64,000 nt of DNA from NCBI GenBank assembly GCA_951640195.1, contig OX621175.1, positions 806,001 to 870,000 on the forward strand, written 5' to 3'. Below the pieces are notes generated by a model. The model was not told the DNA's origin. It made no database searches and saw only the letters and a list, made by a program, of their open reading frames with translations. Shown here piece after piece: positions 31,701 to 44,000 of this stretch (its first letter is position 1; the number at the start of each line of letters is the position of its first letter). The stretch is from Porpolomopsis calyptriformis. Taxonomy: Eukaryota > Basidiomycota > Agaricomycetes > Agaricales > Hygrophoraceae. Both the position numbers and the translations under genes were made by a program.

Positions 31701-33031
31701 CGAAAGCCGTCAAGTTCGAAGCCACCCACATCGAACTCAATTCAGAAGGCTTCGCAAAGATCATTCGGGACCGTATCATCCAAGATCATGGAGTCCCACG
31801 ACGGATCATTCACGATCGCGATCCACGATTCGTATCCAAGTACATGACTGATCTCTTTCGCCTCTTAGGCACAACACAAAACGTTTCCACCGCTTACCAC
31901 CCTCAAACTGATGGCCAGTCCGAACAAATGAATCAGACTCTCGAGCAATATCTGCGAGTCTTCATCAATCATCGCCAGGACAATTGGAAGGAATGGTTGG
32001 CACTAGCTGAGTTCTCATATAATAACTCTGTCCACGCTGCCACCACCCGAACCCCTTTCTACATCAATTACGGTCAACATCCTTGGTCTGGAAACGATAC
32101 CCGAAGAGAAGTCCGAAACGAATCTGCTACCCAGTTCGCAGAACGAATGAAGCAAGTCTGTCAGGAGACTGAGTCTGCCCTCAGGCAGGCCAACGAACAC
32201 ATGAAGGCTAGTCACGATAAGCGATCCCGACCTGCTCAGGAGTACGCTCCCAGAGACAAAGTCTGGCTCGCCGCCACGAACATTAAGACCAATCGTGCAA
32301 TGAAGAAGCTCGACAACAAGCGCTTCGGACCCTTCAAGGTCATCGAAAAAATTGGTCGTTCTGCCTACCGACTCGAACTCCCTCACGAGTGGATGGGCTT
32401 GCACCCAGTCTTCAATGAGTCTTATCTATCCCCCTACCATCATCCTTCCTATCCGAACCAAAAGGCTCCTCCTCCTCCCCCTCCCCTCCAGCTGAACGAC
32501 GAAACCGAATACGTCGTCGAAAGAATTTTGGATTCCCGAATCCACCGAAAGCAGCTCCAATATCTAGTACATTGGGAAGGCTACACTAACGAAGAGAATA
32601 CTTGGCAGTCCGCATCTGATGTCGTGCACGCCCAAGAGTTGGTTGACGAGTTCCACACTCTGAACCCGAAACGACCAGCCCCGAAGCTTCAGATCCGCAT
32701 CATTCGCATGGACGATTTCTTTGGCATCGACAATCGCCTCTACGACCCAATCACTGACTCGTACGGCGAAGACTACAAACCACCGACGGTGTCTGACAAC
32801 ATCGATGTCATTGTCCCGCTCACGCCCATCGAAGTCGATCGTGCTCTGAACTCCGATTTCGACATCTCTGTCCTCTTCCCCCATCTCCCCGCACATGTAC
32901 GACGAGTCTGGATCTACGAGAAAGGCCCAGTCAACGCAGTCACCCTCGTTGCGCGACTGGACAGCCGTGGCCAAGTGCTCCATTTGTACCAGCTTACACT
33001 CCCTCTTTCGGCCGTGGATATCCAACGATGA
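28772..33031 (+). pseudogene. pol: W pol: protease, RT, RNase H, integrase, chromodomain; one TGA
   Basis: Begins at the ATGA overlap, in the -1 frame relative to gag, without an obvious slippery heptamer. Protease LVDSGCEGSCID near 29275-29310. A lone TGA (29357-29359) interrupts just after it; the frame then continues to 33031. RT YIDDILIF near 30330-30355; RNase H ETDASEYALG near 30770; HHCC finger (HDSPLSGHYG...CETCQ) 31425-31550; integrase D,D,E at TVDLVGP (31630), HDRDPRF (31812) and SEQMNQT (31921); chromodomain YLVHWEGY near 32563-32586. A ~130 residue tail of unknown role follows the chromodomain. Confidence 0.95.
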
Positions 33032-33151
33032 TACGGCCATTACCTCCCTGCTACCCCCTGTTACGCACCCCGCTGGCTTTTACGAGACTGCTCAAGACAT
33101 CTCCAACGCCTACGTTGAACTCGCGCAGACGCGATTCTGAAGGGAGAGTGA

Positions 33152-33588
33152 TGTTACGATACGTTCATCCTTTTCATTTTTTATCTTATCTTATCGCAGC
33201 CTATCTAATCTTATCTCACTCATTCACCACCTTCCTTATCTCATCGTTCCCTTCTTGTCACTTGTGACCGTGACTGTCACATCTGTGACCGTCACGCACG
33301 AGCGACTTCCGCCATTAGTCGGCAATGACGCCATCCGCAGTTGCTCAGTCATCCGCAGCAGCTCAGTCATCCGCAGTTGCGCAGCCCTCCGCAGCAGCTG
33401 AATCAGCCGTTCCATGGATCGCCGTTGAGTCGTAGGATTCAAACTCAGAACATAGATAAATAGCGTAGCTAGAGTTTGTATCCTTAGTTTCGATCTCAAC
33501 ATAGACACCCCACCCTGGTCATTCGACTAGGATCTCTGTTCTATCCGTTGACTCCTGAAGCCGACCGAAAGACCACTGCGCCTTAACA
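33152..33588 (+). repeat. W 3' LTR with PPT
   Basis: Preceded by the purine-rich GAAGGGAGAGTGA (33139-33151). Repeats 26260-26696; right flank CATTC. Confidence 0.95.
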
Positions 33589-35578
33589 CATTCAGTTTGA
33601 AGTGGTTCACCGAAGTCATAAGCGTTTACTGACGCTCAGTTAGGGAACAATGCATCATTGTTTGGATGGTGTGGATGCAGCAAATTTACATGAAAGCGCA
33701 GATGAATCCATTGCTTTGCAAGCTCATTGGGGAGTTCCAACTCATAGTTGGATTCATTAGGAAAGGCCTGTATGACTTTGTACAGCCCAACCTTGGCAGT
33801 AGTTTCCCTGCTCTACCTTGCAATAGTTTAAGGTTCTTGGTTGATAGATACATGAAGTCATTTACTTTTATCAATGGTTCTTCCTTTCTACGCTGATTAG
33901 CGTAGTGTCTTTGAAATACGCAATTCACAATGATCGTGTTGTGAGCAGCTGCCAGATTCTGCAGCACTTGTTGAGCAAATGCTTGGACACCTGGCAGTGT
34001 CTCAGTGGTATTTTCTACCTGCTTAATCATAGCAGGCATATATGCTCCGTTCAGCTCAAACAGGGCAAAGCCTGTAGCTTCACTGATACTTGCATTAATC
34101 ACAAATTCAGTCATCAGGATCTTTGCGATCCAGTCTTGTTGATCTGAGCTTATGGTTGCTTGGAGGATTTGACCTATTGAATGATTAGCTCATTCAGTTG
34201 CGCCATCCATCTGAGGATGGAAAGATGTAGACATCAATAGTTTAGCTCCTAAGAGCCTATGAAGTTCACTCCACCATTTGGAGGTAAATTTCGAGTCTCT
34301 GTCCAAGACTATACTTTCAGGAAGGCCATGTAGCCTTACTACTTCTTTTAAGTAGATCCATGAAAGCTCTGACACTTTCATTTTGGTATTCACTAGAATT
34401 AGGTGGATTATTGATGTCATTCGACAAATGACTACCCATAGGTAATTGTACCTGTTGATTTCGGGAAACGGAATAAAGTCCATTCCGATTGATTGCCATG
34501 GTTTCGTGGGTATGGGTAATGAATGCAATAGTCCTGTTGAGCACTGCATATCATCTTTCGATGTTTGACAAGTCTGACATGACTTGCAGAATTGTTTAAC
34601 ATAGCTAAATATCTTTGGCCACCAGTACTATCATCTTACATAGTTGGCGGTACATTCTGGACCAAAATGGCCCACTATTGAGTGTGCTTGATCACTGATC
34701 AGGCCAAAAATTGATTCTTGTCCCATCTTTGCAGATGGGATACATAATACTTCCTCTCCCCCCAAATTCTTGGACCAAATCAGGCCTTCACAGACAGTGA
34801 ATGCCTTATGGTGATCAGGGTTTTCAAGAACCTTGCTGAATAATGCGTCAGATTCATATCCTCCACGAATCGCTACTATTAGTGATTTATCATGCTCTAT
34901 ATGAGCACGCAAGTTCTCTCCCCTTTTACAGGATTGGAATATTGTTGGATCATCTGGGGACAATCTTAATTTTTTCATTAGTTCCATTTCTAGAATCGGA
35001 ACTAGCGCGAGCACTGCTGCTTGTGCGTCTCTATCTTCTCTTTTGAGGAGACAATTGCTTCAGTGTTATTGAATGTCTTCAATGACATGGATAGCCTTCA
35101 TTTTGATGGCTCCAGTATTAATTTTGTTTAGATGATCCCAAGGGAGATCATCCTTTTCTGGGTCTAGATGTATATCTACGTCTACATATTCACTCATAGG
35201 ATGAGTGTCATACCATGTATCACTTTCATAATAACATGATAATGCATTGGCAACTTTATTCAGTTGCCCTTTGATGTATGTTATGTCAAAGTCAAATCTT
35301 GACAGGTATTCTATCCAATGAGCTTGTCAGCTAGACAGGAATCTTTGCGTCTTGAAAAACTCAAGAGCTTGATGGTTAGTCACAATATGAACCTGATATC
35401 CTATCAGTTTGTCCTCCCATTTAAGGAGGGCTTCGAGTATCACAATCATTTCATTCTCGAATGTACGATAATTCTGTTGAGCATCCGTAAACTTTTGCAA
35501 CATAAATCCTGCTAGTCTGCAGGTTTGCCAGGTAGGACCTTGTCCATACATTGCGCCGATGCCATGTATTGAGGCGTC
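33589..35578 (-). pseudogene. G4 pol: RNase H, integrase, start of chromodomain
   Basis: On the minus strand it begins inside RNase H (DASIHGIGAMYGQG at 35540-35578), because G5 inserted there. NHQALEFFKTQRF and LSRFDFDITYIKGQ follow. Integrase finger: HSIVGHFGPE ... CQTC near 34570-34700. Catalytic blocks: MDFIPFPE (near 34470), LDRDSKF (near 34300), and the Glu block near 34190 followed by a stop. Further stops near 35325, 35080 and 34630. Decayed, older than W and G5, both of which interrupt it. Confidence 0.88.
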
Positions 35579-35834
35579 ATGTTACATCCCAGCTCCGATG
35601 AACTCCGATGAACTCCGATGAACTCCGATAACTCCAACAACTCTGAACACTCCATACTTTTCACATGTTTCCTACTTATGACATCCTCTGTCGTCACTAT
35701 GTCTCAGATATAATTATCTAGCAGGTATATAAGTACTGTGTTTTTTCCTGTATCTGTAGACAGAATATTGACTAAGTCCTGTCATTTATCCAACTCCGAT
35801 CTCCGAATTCTGCTCTGAAACTTCAGACCTAACA
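35579..35834 (+). repeat. G5 5' LTR (3' edge approximate)
   Basis: Starts TGTTACATCCC exactly where the G4 RNase H frame breaks. It has a TCCGATGAAC unit repeated about three times (35593-35630), a TATATAA box near 35727, and a candidate end at CTAACA (35834). The 3' boundary is uncertain because no second copy is in the window. 35835-36019 is leader without a gene. Confidence 0.65.
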
Positions 35835-36019
35835 GTATATTCTGTCTCTAGCTCGGGTTTTTATTCACAATGACACAATGTACTCTTGAATGTTTTATGG
35901 GATTTTCAACTAGAAGTTGATTATCTCTGACCAATTCTGAAACAAGTCCTGTGTCTCCAACTACGTGTATATCTGAAAAGCTCCCTACTGCTTTTCATGA
36001 TTGAGAAAATCCATTATGA

Positions 36020-37503
36020 CCCATAACTCTGTGGACTACTCAAGGTCAAGCATCAACTTTGGTTGAAGAAACACCTCAAGTCCAGCCAGCTCAAGAAGCT
36101 CTGCAACAGGAGACAGCTGAAGAGAGATTGATCATGGGTTTTCAAAATATTGCCACCATCACTCAAGCTTCTTCTGGAGCCAAACCTGCAAAATCCAAAG
36201 TCCGAGAGCCTGATCCTTTTGATGGCTCTGATCCAATGAAACTCTGACCTTTCCTAGTTCAACTTCAATTGAATTTCAAGGATAGGCCTTCTGCATTTAC
36301 TTCCGATGAAGCTAAGGTCAATTATGCTATGTTGTTTCTGAAGGGAATGGCATTATCTTTATTCGAACCTTACCTTTTGGAGACTATTCCTAACCCTCCA
36401 TTGTTCCTCTTGGACTTCTCAGAGTTCTGCTCCAAGTTACAGGACCAATTTGGACCTTTGGATCCAGTAGGAACTGCTGAAGCAGAATTGGAATCTTTGA
36501 AGATGTTCGATAATCAATGGATTGCCAAATATATTGTGCACTTCAATAGGCTAGCGGTTCAAGTCCAATAGGATGTTGGAGCACTACAGCATATCTTTTA
36601 CTGTGGTCTTCCAGATCGAATCAAGGACCAAATGTCTCAAGTCAGAAAACCAGCCACATTGGTAGCTATGAAGGAGTTAGCTCAAACGATTGATGCTAGG
36701 TATTGGGAACGTAAAGGGGAGCTTAAGCAGGACTCCGGTCATGCTCCAGCATCTCCGACGAATGCTCCTAAACCACCTTCAACTCCAATGACACCTTCTA
36801 CTTTCAAAAAGACTCTTATGAAATCTACCCTGACTACCTCAACTCTGAAACATCCTGACCTTTCCAATAAGCTCAGAAAAGATGGAAAGCTTACTCCGGC
36901 TAAACGAAAACATTGTTTGGATAATAACTTGTATATGTTTTGTGGATCCCCAGGTCATATGGCAAAAGAATGTCCAAAGTCTGGTTCCTCCACTTCAAAG
37001 AAGGCTTCTGGACGTGCTACTACTGTCACCGAACCACCCACTCAGAATTCCCCTACTCCTATTCCGAGCACCTCTTTGGCTGCTCCAGAAAAATAGGAGG
37101 CAGTCCACATGAGATGCAGAATGTGGACTGCATTGAAACTGTTCCTGCGTCTTCTATTATAAAGCTCAACACTTCTGTTCCTTGTTCTGATTCCTTTCTA
37201 ATCACTTTATTTATTGATTCATTATCTATTCCAACTCTTATTGATTCAGGATCCACACATTGTTTCTTGGACTTTGACTTTGTCCATCGAAACAAGCTCA
37301 AAATATCTCTGCTTCCTCCAAAGCAATCTGATTATTTGATGGATCTCAAGGGAGAACCATTGATGCGGGAGTTATTCTCCCTGTCCGATTTCCATCTGGA
37401 GAAACTCTAGATATTGAGTTTTTGGTCACTCCGTTGGATGCATCTTGTTCTGCTATTCTTGGATTCAACTGGCTTACCTGCTACAATCTGTTGATTGACT
37501 GGG
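36020..37503 (+). pseudogene. G5 gag and protease
   Basis: The gag frame is open from 36020 in blocks separated by TGA (36245-36247) and TAG (36569-36571), which fit CGA-to-TGA and TGG-to-TAG. Capsid (LMGFQNIATI...FKDRPSAFTSDEAKVNYAMLFLKGMAL) precedes a knuckle-like CGSPGHMAKEC near 36943-36975. The first Cys of the knuckle appears replaced by Tyr (TAT). Protease TLIDSGSTHCF lies near 37235-37267 in the next frame, with a further frame slip near 37360 before the LGFNWL motif. It ends at the X insertion. Confidence 0.85.
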
Positions 37504-39199
37504 TGTCATAAAATTGGTATTCACTCTCTTAAAATTCTGTTCTTTTCCTCTCTTTTCTGTGCCTGTTCTTTTTGGAAGGGGGGCTGTCTTTATTGACAGA
37601 AGACTGTTTGTACAAGAAGGGGAGGTCCATGTCTGACTAACTACTTAAACTAGTCCATCTTGGCAATCTCCTGCACCATACTATCCCTCAAGAACTTTAT
37701 GAAACTCGAAACTACTTGACCATCTAATGCGGCCAACTTATTTCCCCAATAGATTGCCCCATTGGTATCTCCACCAGAGGCCTGCAACTCAGTAGCCTTC
37801 CCCTTGACAAAACTCATCGCAATCTTCCTCGCTTCTTCACCCAACCAATCATTGGTAGGACTCCACATCAAACTAGGAGGAACTTCTTCTTCTTCAATCT
37901 TGACGTTAACATTGGTCAACGACAAGGACAAATCTTCAACTAAAAGATAAGGGATTAGCAATTACGAAGAGAGTAAGAGAGTTGAGAGCATTATCACTAG
38001 ATAAAGGATTTAATGGACCAGGGGTCCAAGGATGGAAAGGGGGACTGGCAGCCTAGTGCTCAGGCTTGGGATCAGAAAAAGGGAGAGAGTACCCCCAACA
38101 ATTGGAACTCCAATCAACTCGCTCCTCCAAAGGGAGCTGGGAAGTAGGGGGAGGGGCATTGTCATCCCAAGCTAAAAGAAGGAGAGAGCCTATTATCAAC
38201 AAACAAAGACCAATAAAGACAAAACAAGATACTTACCAAGTGGGTCTTCCATAAGACCACAAGCATGCTGGATTGGCCAGCGAACAAACGGGCACTTCTT
38301 GACTTTGTGCTTGCCACTGCAAGTGAAACAGGAAAAGGAGGACCAGCACAGGTCAGCATCAGAAGGAATACGCTGAAGGTAGTAGTGGAATGAATTGCAG
38401 TCAAGGAAGACAGGGGCAGTGCGATGCACAACCCCAGACTGCTTGAAGAATCGAACATAGTGCCCTTGGTGGGAGGGAGTCATGATGATTGACGAAGATT
38501 GAACTGAAGTATAGGGATACAACCCCTCACCTTTTATATGCCCACAGACAAAAGGAGGACCAAAAGAAGCTTCCTCAGTTAAAGAAGAGAAACCTGATAC
38601 GCCAGGAAAGAGATAGAAACAACAGCAATCTCATGACCAGGGGAACAATAGGAACTAGTCATGAGACAACACAGCCCATGCTGTGGAAGGCTATACCCAA
38701 TAGAATCAAGTCATCAGAAGCACACAGCCTTATGCAGTATGGCTAGGAACAATAGCAAACCTTAAATGGAGGCTGTGAACAATAGAAAATGGGGTGACTG
38801 CGGAGGCTGACTCATAATGACTCCTATTTTAGAAATACTATATAAACCCTGAGGGTGAAGCGGATCATCACTTCGTCCTCCTGTGAGATTACTTGTAGTA
38901 GCACGAATGCAATCAGAATCATTAGACTTCTTTTCCATCAGAACAAGAAAAGAGAAACATAAACTCACAACTATTGAGCCAACTGTTCATGCCTATATTC
39001 CCTAAACTCTCAGCAGAGGCATGCAACAGATTTAACCCACAACAGAACTTCTTGGTAGAAGTTAAACTTAACACGGAAGGAATCATTACCCTTTACGAAG
39101 ACATTCCTATCAGAACCTTTTTCTATATCCTCCTAGACCTATTAAGCTCCAAGGCCTGCCTTGTGATCAACAAAAAGACTTGCAACTACAGTTGTGACA
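37504..39199 (+). repeat. X 5' LTR (copy c)
   Basis: TGTCATAAAATTGG...GTTGTGACA. It shares with copy e an exon-2 variant (AGTACCCCC block near 38092) absent from a, b, d and f, supporting the pairing of c and e. The gag frame passes from the LTR into the interior without a stop. Confidence 0.92.
37650..38483 (-). pseudogene. X-LTR antisense gene, copy c
   Basis: ATG 38483; exon 1 retains the CX2C finger block with changes (CFTCSGKHKVKKC); exon 3 37650-37939 is open. Exon 2 is altered and has TAG where d and f have a Trp codon (WAASPPF). Broken copy. Confidence 0.75.
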
Positions 39200-39917
39200 T
39201 TAGGATGAAGTGTTGGAATCACACTGCAGACTGGTTATCTTGCTTAATATTGGACGACAACCAATACCATCTCCTCAGACGAGAAACACTAGTTTTCTCG
39301 GCAACTAAAGGAAGTGTAAACTACTTGGCCTTCCATAAGCTTGTGAATAAACCAATTAGAATACAAATAGACATACACGAAGACCCTAACTATGAGTTAA
39401 CTATACCAGGATCCAAGAGATACCACTGTAACTGCGCTCAGTTACCAAGCAGGAATAGAGGACCCAGTAACTCCTGCAAGCTCCAGGAGTGAACCCCAAA
39501 AAGAGACACCTGAAACAGTGTTCTGGGGGTCCACCACCAGTTTCTCTCGAACAGCAGATAAACCTGAAGATGAAGGGGATGACGAAACTGAAAAGGAGAA
39601 AGGACTATTCACTATGTTAGGAAGAAAACTGAAGAGGAAGGCGGGAGGAGAACCTGAAGCAAGCAGAGTATTAAGTAGCAGAGGAAGGGGAATAGGAAGG
39701 GAGAGCACAACCTACCCAAGTCAAGTTGGATTACTAGACCCAGTACCAACAAAACCAACTGAGAAAACAGGACTCACTGGGTGGGGACTGAAGATTCCGA
39801 TTGCCCACTCAGGAATGGAAACACCAACCAAGGAACCAAAAGGGAAAGGAAGAGAGGAGCCACCTGAAGAAAGTCCAAAGAAAACTCCAACACTAAACCC
39901 ATTTGCACTACCACCTG
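38989..39917 (+). pseudogene. X gag, N-terminal region starting inside the LTR
   Basis: ATG 38989 ([15 protein letters not shown]) lies 211 bp before the LTR end. The frame crosses into the interior (CNYSCDIRMKCWNH...) to a stop at 39490-39492. Near 39425-39440 the sense shifts to the next frame, which continues VTALSYQAGIEDP...VFWGSTTSFSR...NPFALPP to 39917, where Z is inserted. So X Gag has a long N-terminal extension of unknown fold rich in hydrophobic beta-like and then Glu/Lys-rich segments. The frame change is probably a disabling indel; a spliced or shifted product cannot be excluded. Confidence 0.7.
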
Positions 39918-40949
39918 TGTCATGATCCCAAACTGATTTGGTATCAAACTTAACCAAAGATCATGCATTCAGCAAGTAGCATCCATAGCTCAAATATCCT
40001 TTATCTTATCTTATCTTATCTTATCTTAGATAAGATATCACTGTCCCTCACACATTATCTTATCTCAGATAAGACACACCACTATCTTTACTTATGCTAT
40101 CTTATCATGGACAATAGCATTCTTCCCCATTATTCTCTGAGTCAGAATGACTCATATCCCATTTTTCTATTGTTCTGTCATCACTCCATTGTTCTCTGAG
40201 TCACTATGACTCATATTAATCTCCTCCATTGTTCTCCTCATTGTCTGACTCATAGTGAGTCACAATTCAAACTCCTCATTGTTCTTTTATCCATTGTTCT
40301 TATTTCCTATTGTTCTCACTGCCCATTGTTCTCAAACATATATAAAGGGCCCCCTTTTCACCAGTGAGGAGTGAAGTTCACTTCCAGTTCACTTTTACCC
40401 CACTTTATCCCCCCCCTCCCCCACTCTCCCCTTTCCCTTGAACTCACCCCTAGTACTCAGTACCTAGTACTACCTCTTATTGATACTACTTGTCTGTAGT
40501 CAATACATCCAATCTAGTCTAGTCTATTAAGCTTATACCCTGTGTGATTTCGCCTAAGCCTTCTTACGTTAAGAACCAACTTAGGAATCACCCCTTGACG
40601 TATTTCTGTAAGTTGAAGATAGCCACCGAGGACTATCTTATCTTACTTCAGCCCCTGCTTATTCATCACATTCTCTAAGTCTCAGTCCTTATTGGAGAGA
40701 GACCTCACTGTGATACGTATTCTTCTAAGTCAGCCGTTGACTTCATTCTTGCTCTCCCAGTCAATACTATCCATTAGGTTTGGATAGCCTGCTCATCTGT
40801 ACATCCTAGCCAAGGATTACTTAAGCCCCATCAAAGGAGGAAGTGTCCATTACTCAATCAATTCACATCTCCCCCGAACAACTAGGACTTACTTGATTAA
40901 CGTACAACTCCAGTAGTTCTAGAAGTGAAGTATTTATATTTCACCTGAT
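39918..40949 (+). repeat. Z 5' LTR (1032 bp)
   Basis: Starts TGTCATGATCCC. Holds TTATC tandem units and AGATAAGATA inverted arms (about 40001-40075), about ten CATTGTTCT-like repeats (40125-40340), the TGACTCA cluster and a TATA box. Just downstream, TGGAGCCCACCGCGAGG (40956-40972) is a plausible primer-binding site ending in the complement of CCA; the tRNA was not identified. Confidence 0.95.
40138..40346 (+). promoter_or_regulatory. Z LTR promoter: six TGA(G/C)TCA sites and a TATA box
   Basis: TGAGTCA or TGACTCA at 40138, 40148, 40197, 40207, 40246 and 40256, arranged as three inverted pairs each with start-to-start spacing of 10 bp, followed by TATATAAA at 40339-40346. TGACTCA is the core site of Gcn4/Cpc1 and AP-1-type bZIP factors, so starvation or stress control is a reasonable inference. 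The same cluster recurs in the 3' LTR. Confidence 0.6.
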
Positions 40950-41062
40950 ATAATTTGGAGCCCACCGCGAGGGGATGCTTGTGATTGATTGTAATCTCAC
41001 TCCCCAACTTATTCAGACCCCACTCATCAATATAACTCCCAACTTAGTATTCAACACTTACT

Positions 41063-44000
41063 ATGTCTGGACAGTCTCAAGTCCAATCTCAGTTTACACG
41101 CACCCCAGACATGATGCCCCTTCTGGGACAGAAGTCTGCTCCATCTAAGTTCAGTGGAAGCCATGAACAGATCAAGCGCTTCCTCAGACACTTTAATCAG
41201 TTATGTAAAGTTTACAATGTACCTGATGTGGAGAAGGGTGAACACCTCATTGACTACTGTTCTAGTAAAGTAGTCCAGTTAATTGAAGCCCTTGAAAGCT
41301 ATAGGACCAATGATTGGCCCAAGCTGGAAGCTGATCTCAATAGGTACTATGATGCTGCCTTAAAGGAAACTCGATACATTGTCAAAGACCTCCTCTCTTT
41401 CACTCGTAAGTGGAAGACTAGGCAAATCCATTCATTAACACGTTGGAAGAAGTATGAAAGAAGATTCATCACTATTGCAGGATGGCTACAAGCCAAGCAG
41501 AGAATCTCAGAAGACGAACAAGCTGCTTATTTCTGGAATGGAATTAACAAGACTCTCAGACAGGTGATTGAAGCCAGACTTATTAATGCTTCTGGAACCA
41601 CCCCTCTGGATGTTACTTCCCCATTCCCTATGAAGAAAGTAATCAAAGTAGCTGAAGTGTTATTTGAACGTAATCGGTTTGATATCAACCTAGCTGACTC
41701 TGACTCAGATATTCCTGGAAGGGATGATGAAACAGAGTCAGACACATCTAGTGATAACTCTTCATCATCTGACGAAGAAAGTGAAGTCGAAAGGAGACCT
41801 AGAAGGAAGAAGAAGAATAATGGTAAGAAGTCCCATAAGAGCAGATGGGATTCTGATGATGAAGATCTCAAGAAACCCTTGAAGAAGACCAGTCAGAAGA
41901 AAGAAGATCACAAGGGTAAGAAGGCATCTAGCAAGTCTACTACTCCAGTCCAAGATGAAGTAGAATCTCTTGTCAAAGAGATGGGAAAACTCTCCCTAGA
42001 TGATTTACGCTATGGACTTGCCTACTATAAAGCCCTCAAACTTGATCCTGATATTGCTAGGTGTATCAAACCACCTACTCTTCGAGTATCTTCACCAAGA
42101 TCTTCTATGCTTCCCTCTTCAAACACATTCCCTATATCCAATACTAGTCCTAGGAGTACTGGAGACACAATCACCTGTTATGGTTGTGGAAGTAAAGGAC
42201 ATGGAATGTCTAGTTGTCCCAAGATTGATGAACTCATTGCTTCAGGCACACTTATACGTGATGCAAATAGGAAGCTAGTATTCAAGAATGGTGCTTTTAT
42301 TCGTCGACTCCCTGAAGAGACCTTTATCCAAGCTGTAGCAAGACTCACTCAAGACAAGACTAAACCCATCCAGACTCATTTCCTTACTCTGCAAAGTGAT
42401 TGCTCAGATTACTACCTGTCAGAACCTGAGTTTGACAAAGATGATTCAGGTGTATATGTAATCCCAGCCACTGAGTATGAGCCAGAAGTCCAGGATGAGG
42501 ATGTACAAGTCATGGTAGCAGACAGAGTCCCTCACAAGATTACTACAGCTAGGAAGGAAGTATTTGATGGAGTCTATCCCCCTATGAAGTCCAGAACTAA
42601 AGGGAAAGAAAGCACAGCTGCTACCCAAGGTTCTCACCCATTCCCAAGCACTACACCTAAAGCTGCCCCCTTACGATTCCAAACTCATCTCCCAGATGAG
42701 GTACTGAAGCCTCATCACAACAAAGACTTTATTAAGGCACTGCCTACACCTGTTGATGCTAGAGTTAAACGAATTCCTCCCACAGAAATTAATAAAGATA
42801 TTGACATGAAGGATATAACTAGAAAATCCAGAGCTAAACAGACTGCACCCCTACCCCAAGATACCACAGAATTAGCACCCCAAGTCTCTACTAAATCTCC
42901 AGTACGTCAATCAGAAATATCCTCTACAATTGGTGACAACCAGGTAGTTAATCAGATTCTTAATACATCAGTTACCCTGAAAGTCAGAGAAGTCCTGGGA
43001 TCATCCAAGGAAATATCTGATAAACTCTCAGAAATGATCAAAAGGAAGAATGTGAAGACTGCTGTTTTAGCTACTTCCTTTCTCACTAGAGACAGAGAGG
43101 AACTGATCAAGCTCCAGGTTGAATGTGATAAGCGCCCTGTATCTGCTATCATTGACACAGGTTCCCAATTGAATGTGGTTAGTAAGGATGCATGGAAATT
43201 AATCCTTCAGAGACCGAGGGACCTAACTAAGACGTTAGTTATGAATGATGCTAATGGAGGTGTAGGAACCCTTGCTGGATTGGTATCTAATGTCCCATTA
43301 ACCTGTGGAGGTATTACTACCTATGCCAATCTCTTTATTGGGGAGTCAGTCCCCTTTGATTTATTACTTGGACGCCCATGGCTACGTGATAATCTAGTTA
43401 CCATTGATGAAAGAACAGAGGGAACTTACCTCTTGTTCAAGCACCCAAAGAATCCAGAGGCCAAATATGAGATATTTGTAGCCCCTCAGGTTCCCTCCTT
43501 AGGGTACCACATTAATCCAAGCCCACTTGTTAGGCCTGAGGTAGCAGTATGTGCTGCACTTACCAATACGGCCACTGGAAGTAGTTCAAGCCCAGCCGTC
43601 GATGGGCCTGCGAGTTCTAAGCTCCGCTCGAACTTACTTCCAAAAGCGTCGGTACCGACCGTAACCTCGGGACCGACAGAGAACAATAAGAATTCGAGCT
43701 CAGACGTGATATATCCTATTATGAGTATTACAAATCCTCCGAAAAACGGACTCCGAGATGGAGGTTTATTGTTTTTTAGCGCATATCTGACTGAATTAGT
43801 TACTAACAATGGGAATTCTATTTTTAAAGACGCCACCATTGTTCCCAATAAGCATATAAGTCCAAAATTTATTCCAAAGAGGCAATCGTTACCGCTAAAA
43901 ACGATGCCTCATGCCCAGACTACGTCCCAAAGCGCTCCCTACGTCCATGTGACCCCTTTTTTACCGCCCCCCTTTTCCCCCAACATTCTCCCGCTCCCGG

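Larger units (their letters stand above)
26260..33588 (+). mobile_element. W: near-intact Ty3/gypsy chromovirus, CATTC duplication
   Basis: LTRs 26260-26696 and 33152-33588 (437 bp each, constant offset 6892) differ by one base that I found (26671 A, 33563 G). CATTC flanks both ends (26255-26259, 33589-33593). It contains gag and a pol with a single TGA, so it is young; it interrupts the G4 chromodomain. Confidence 0.97.
22625..35578 (-). mobile_element. G4: Ty3/gypsy element, minus strand, split by W, 5' half off window
   Basis: 3' LTR and PPT at 22625-22857; a degenerate long ORF (22984-25269); chromodomain remnant (26130-26259 joined to 33594-33625); integrase and RNase H up to 35578, where G5 begins. 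Assigning the LTR, the long ORF and the pol remnant to one element is inference from strand, order and lack of another boundary. The region 25270-26129 is poorly resolved and could hide a junction. Confidence 0.6.

Noticed and set aside
37504..39199. Copy c as an independent solo LTR.
   Set aside because: Its flanks CTGGG and TTAGG do not duplicate; the matching CTGGG is at the far end of copy e.
40001..40075. TTATC tandem run and inverted arms in the Z LTR as an origin or a terminator.
   Set aside because: It lies upstream of the TATA box in a retroelement LTR; simple-repeat promoter architecture is a sufficient explanation.
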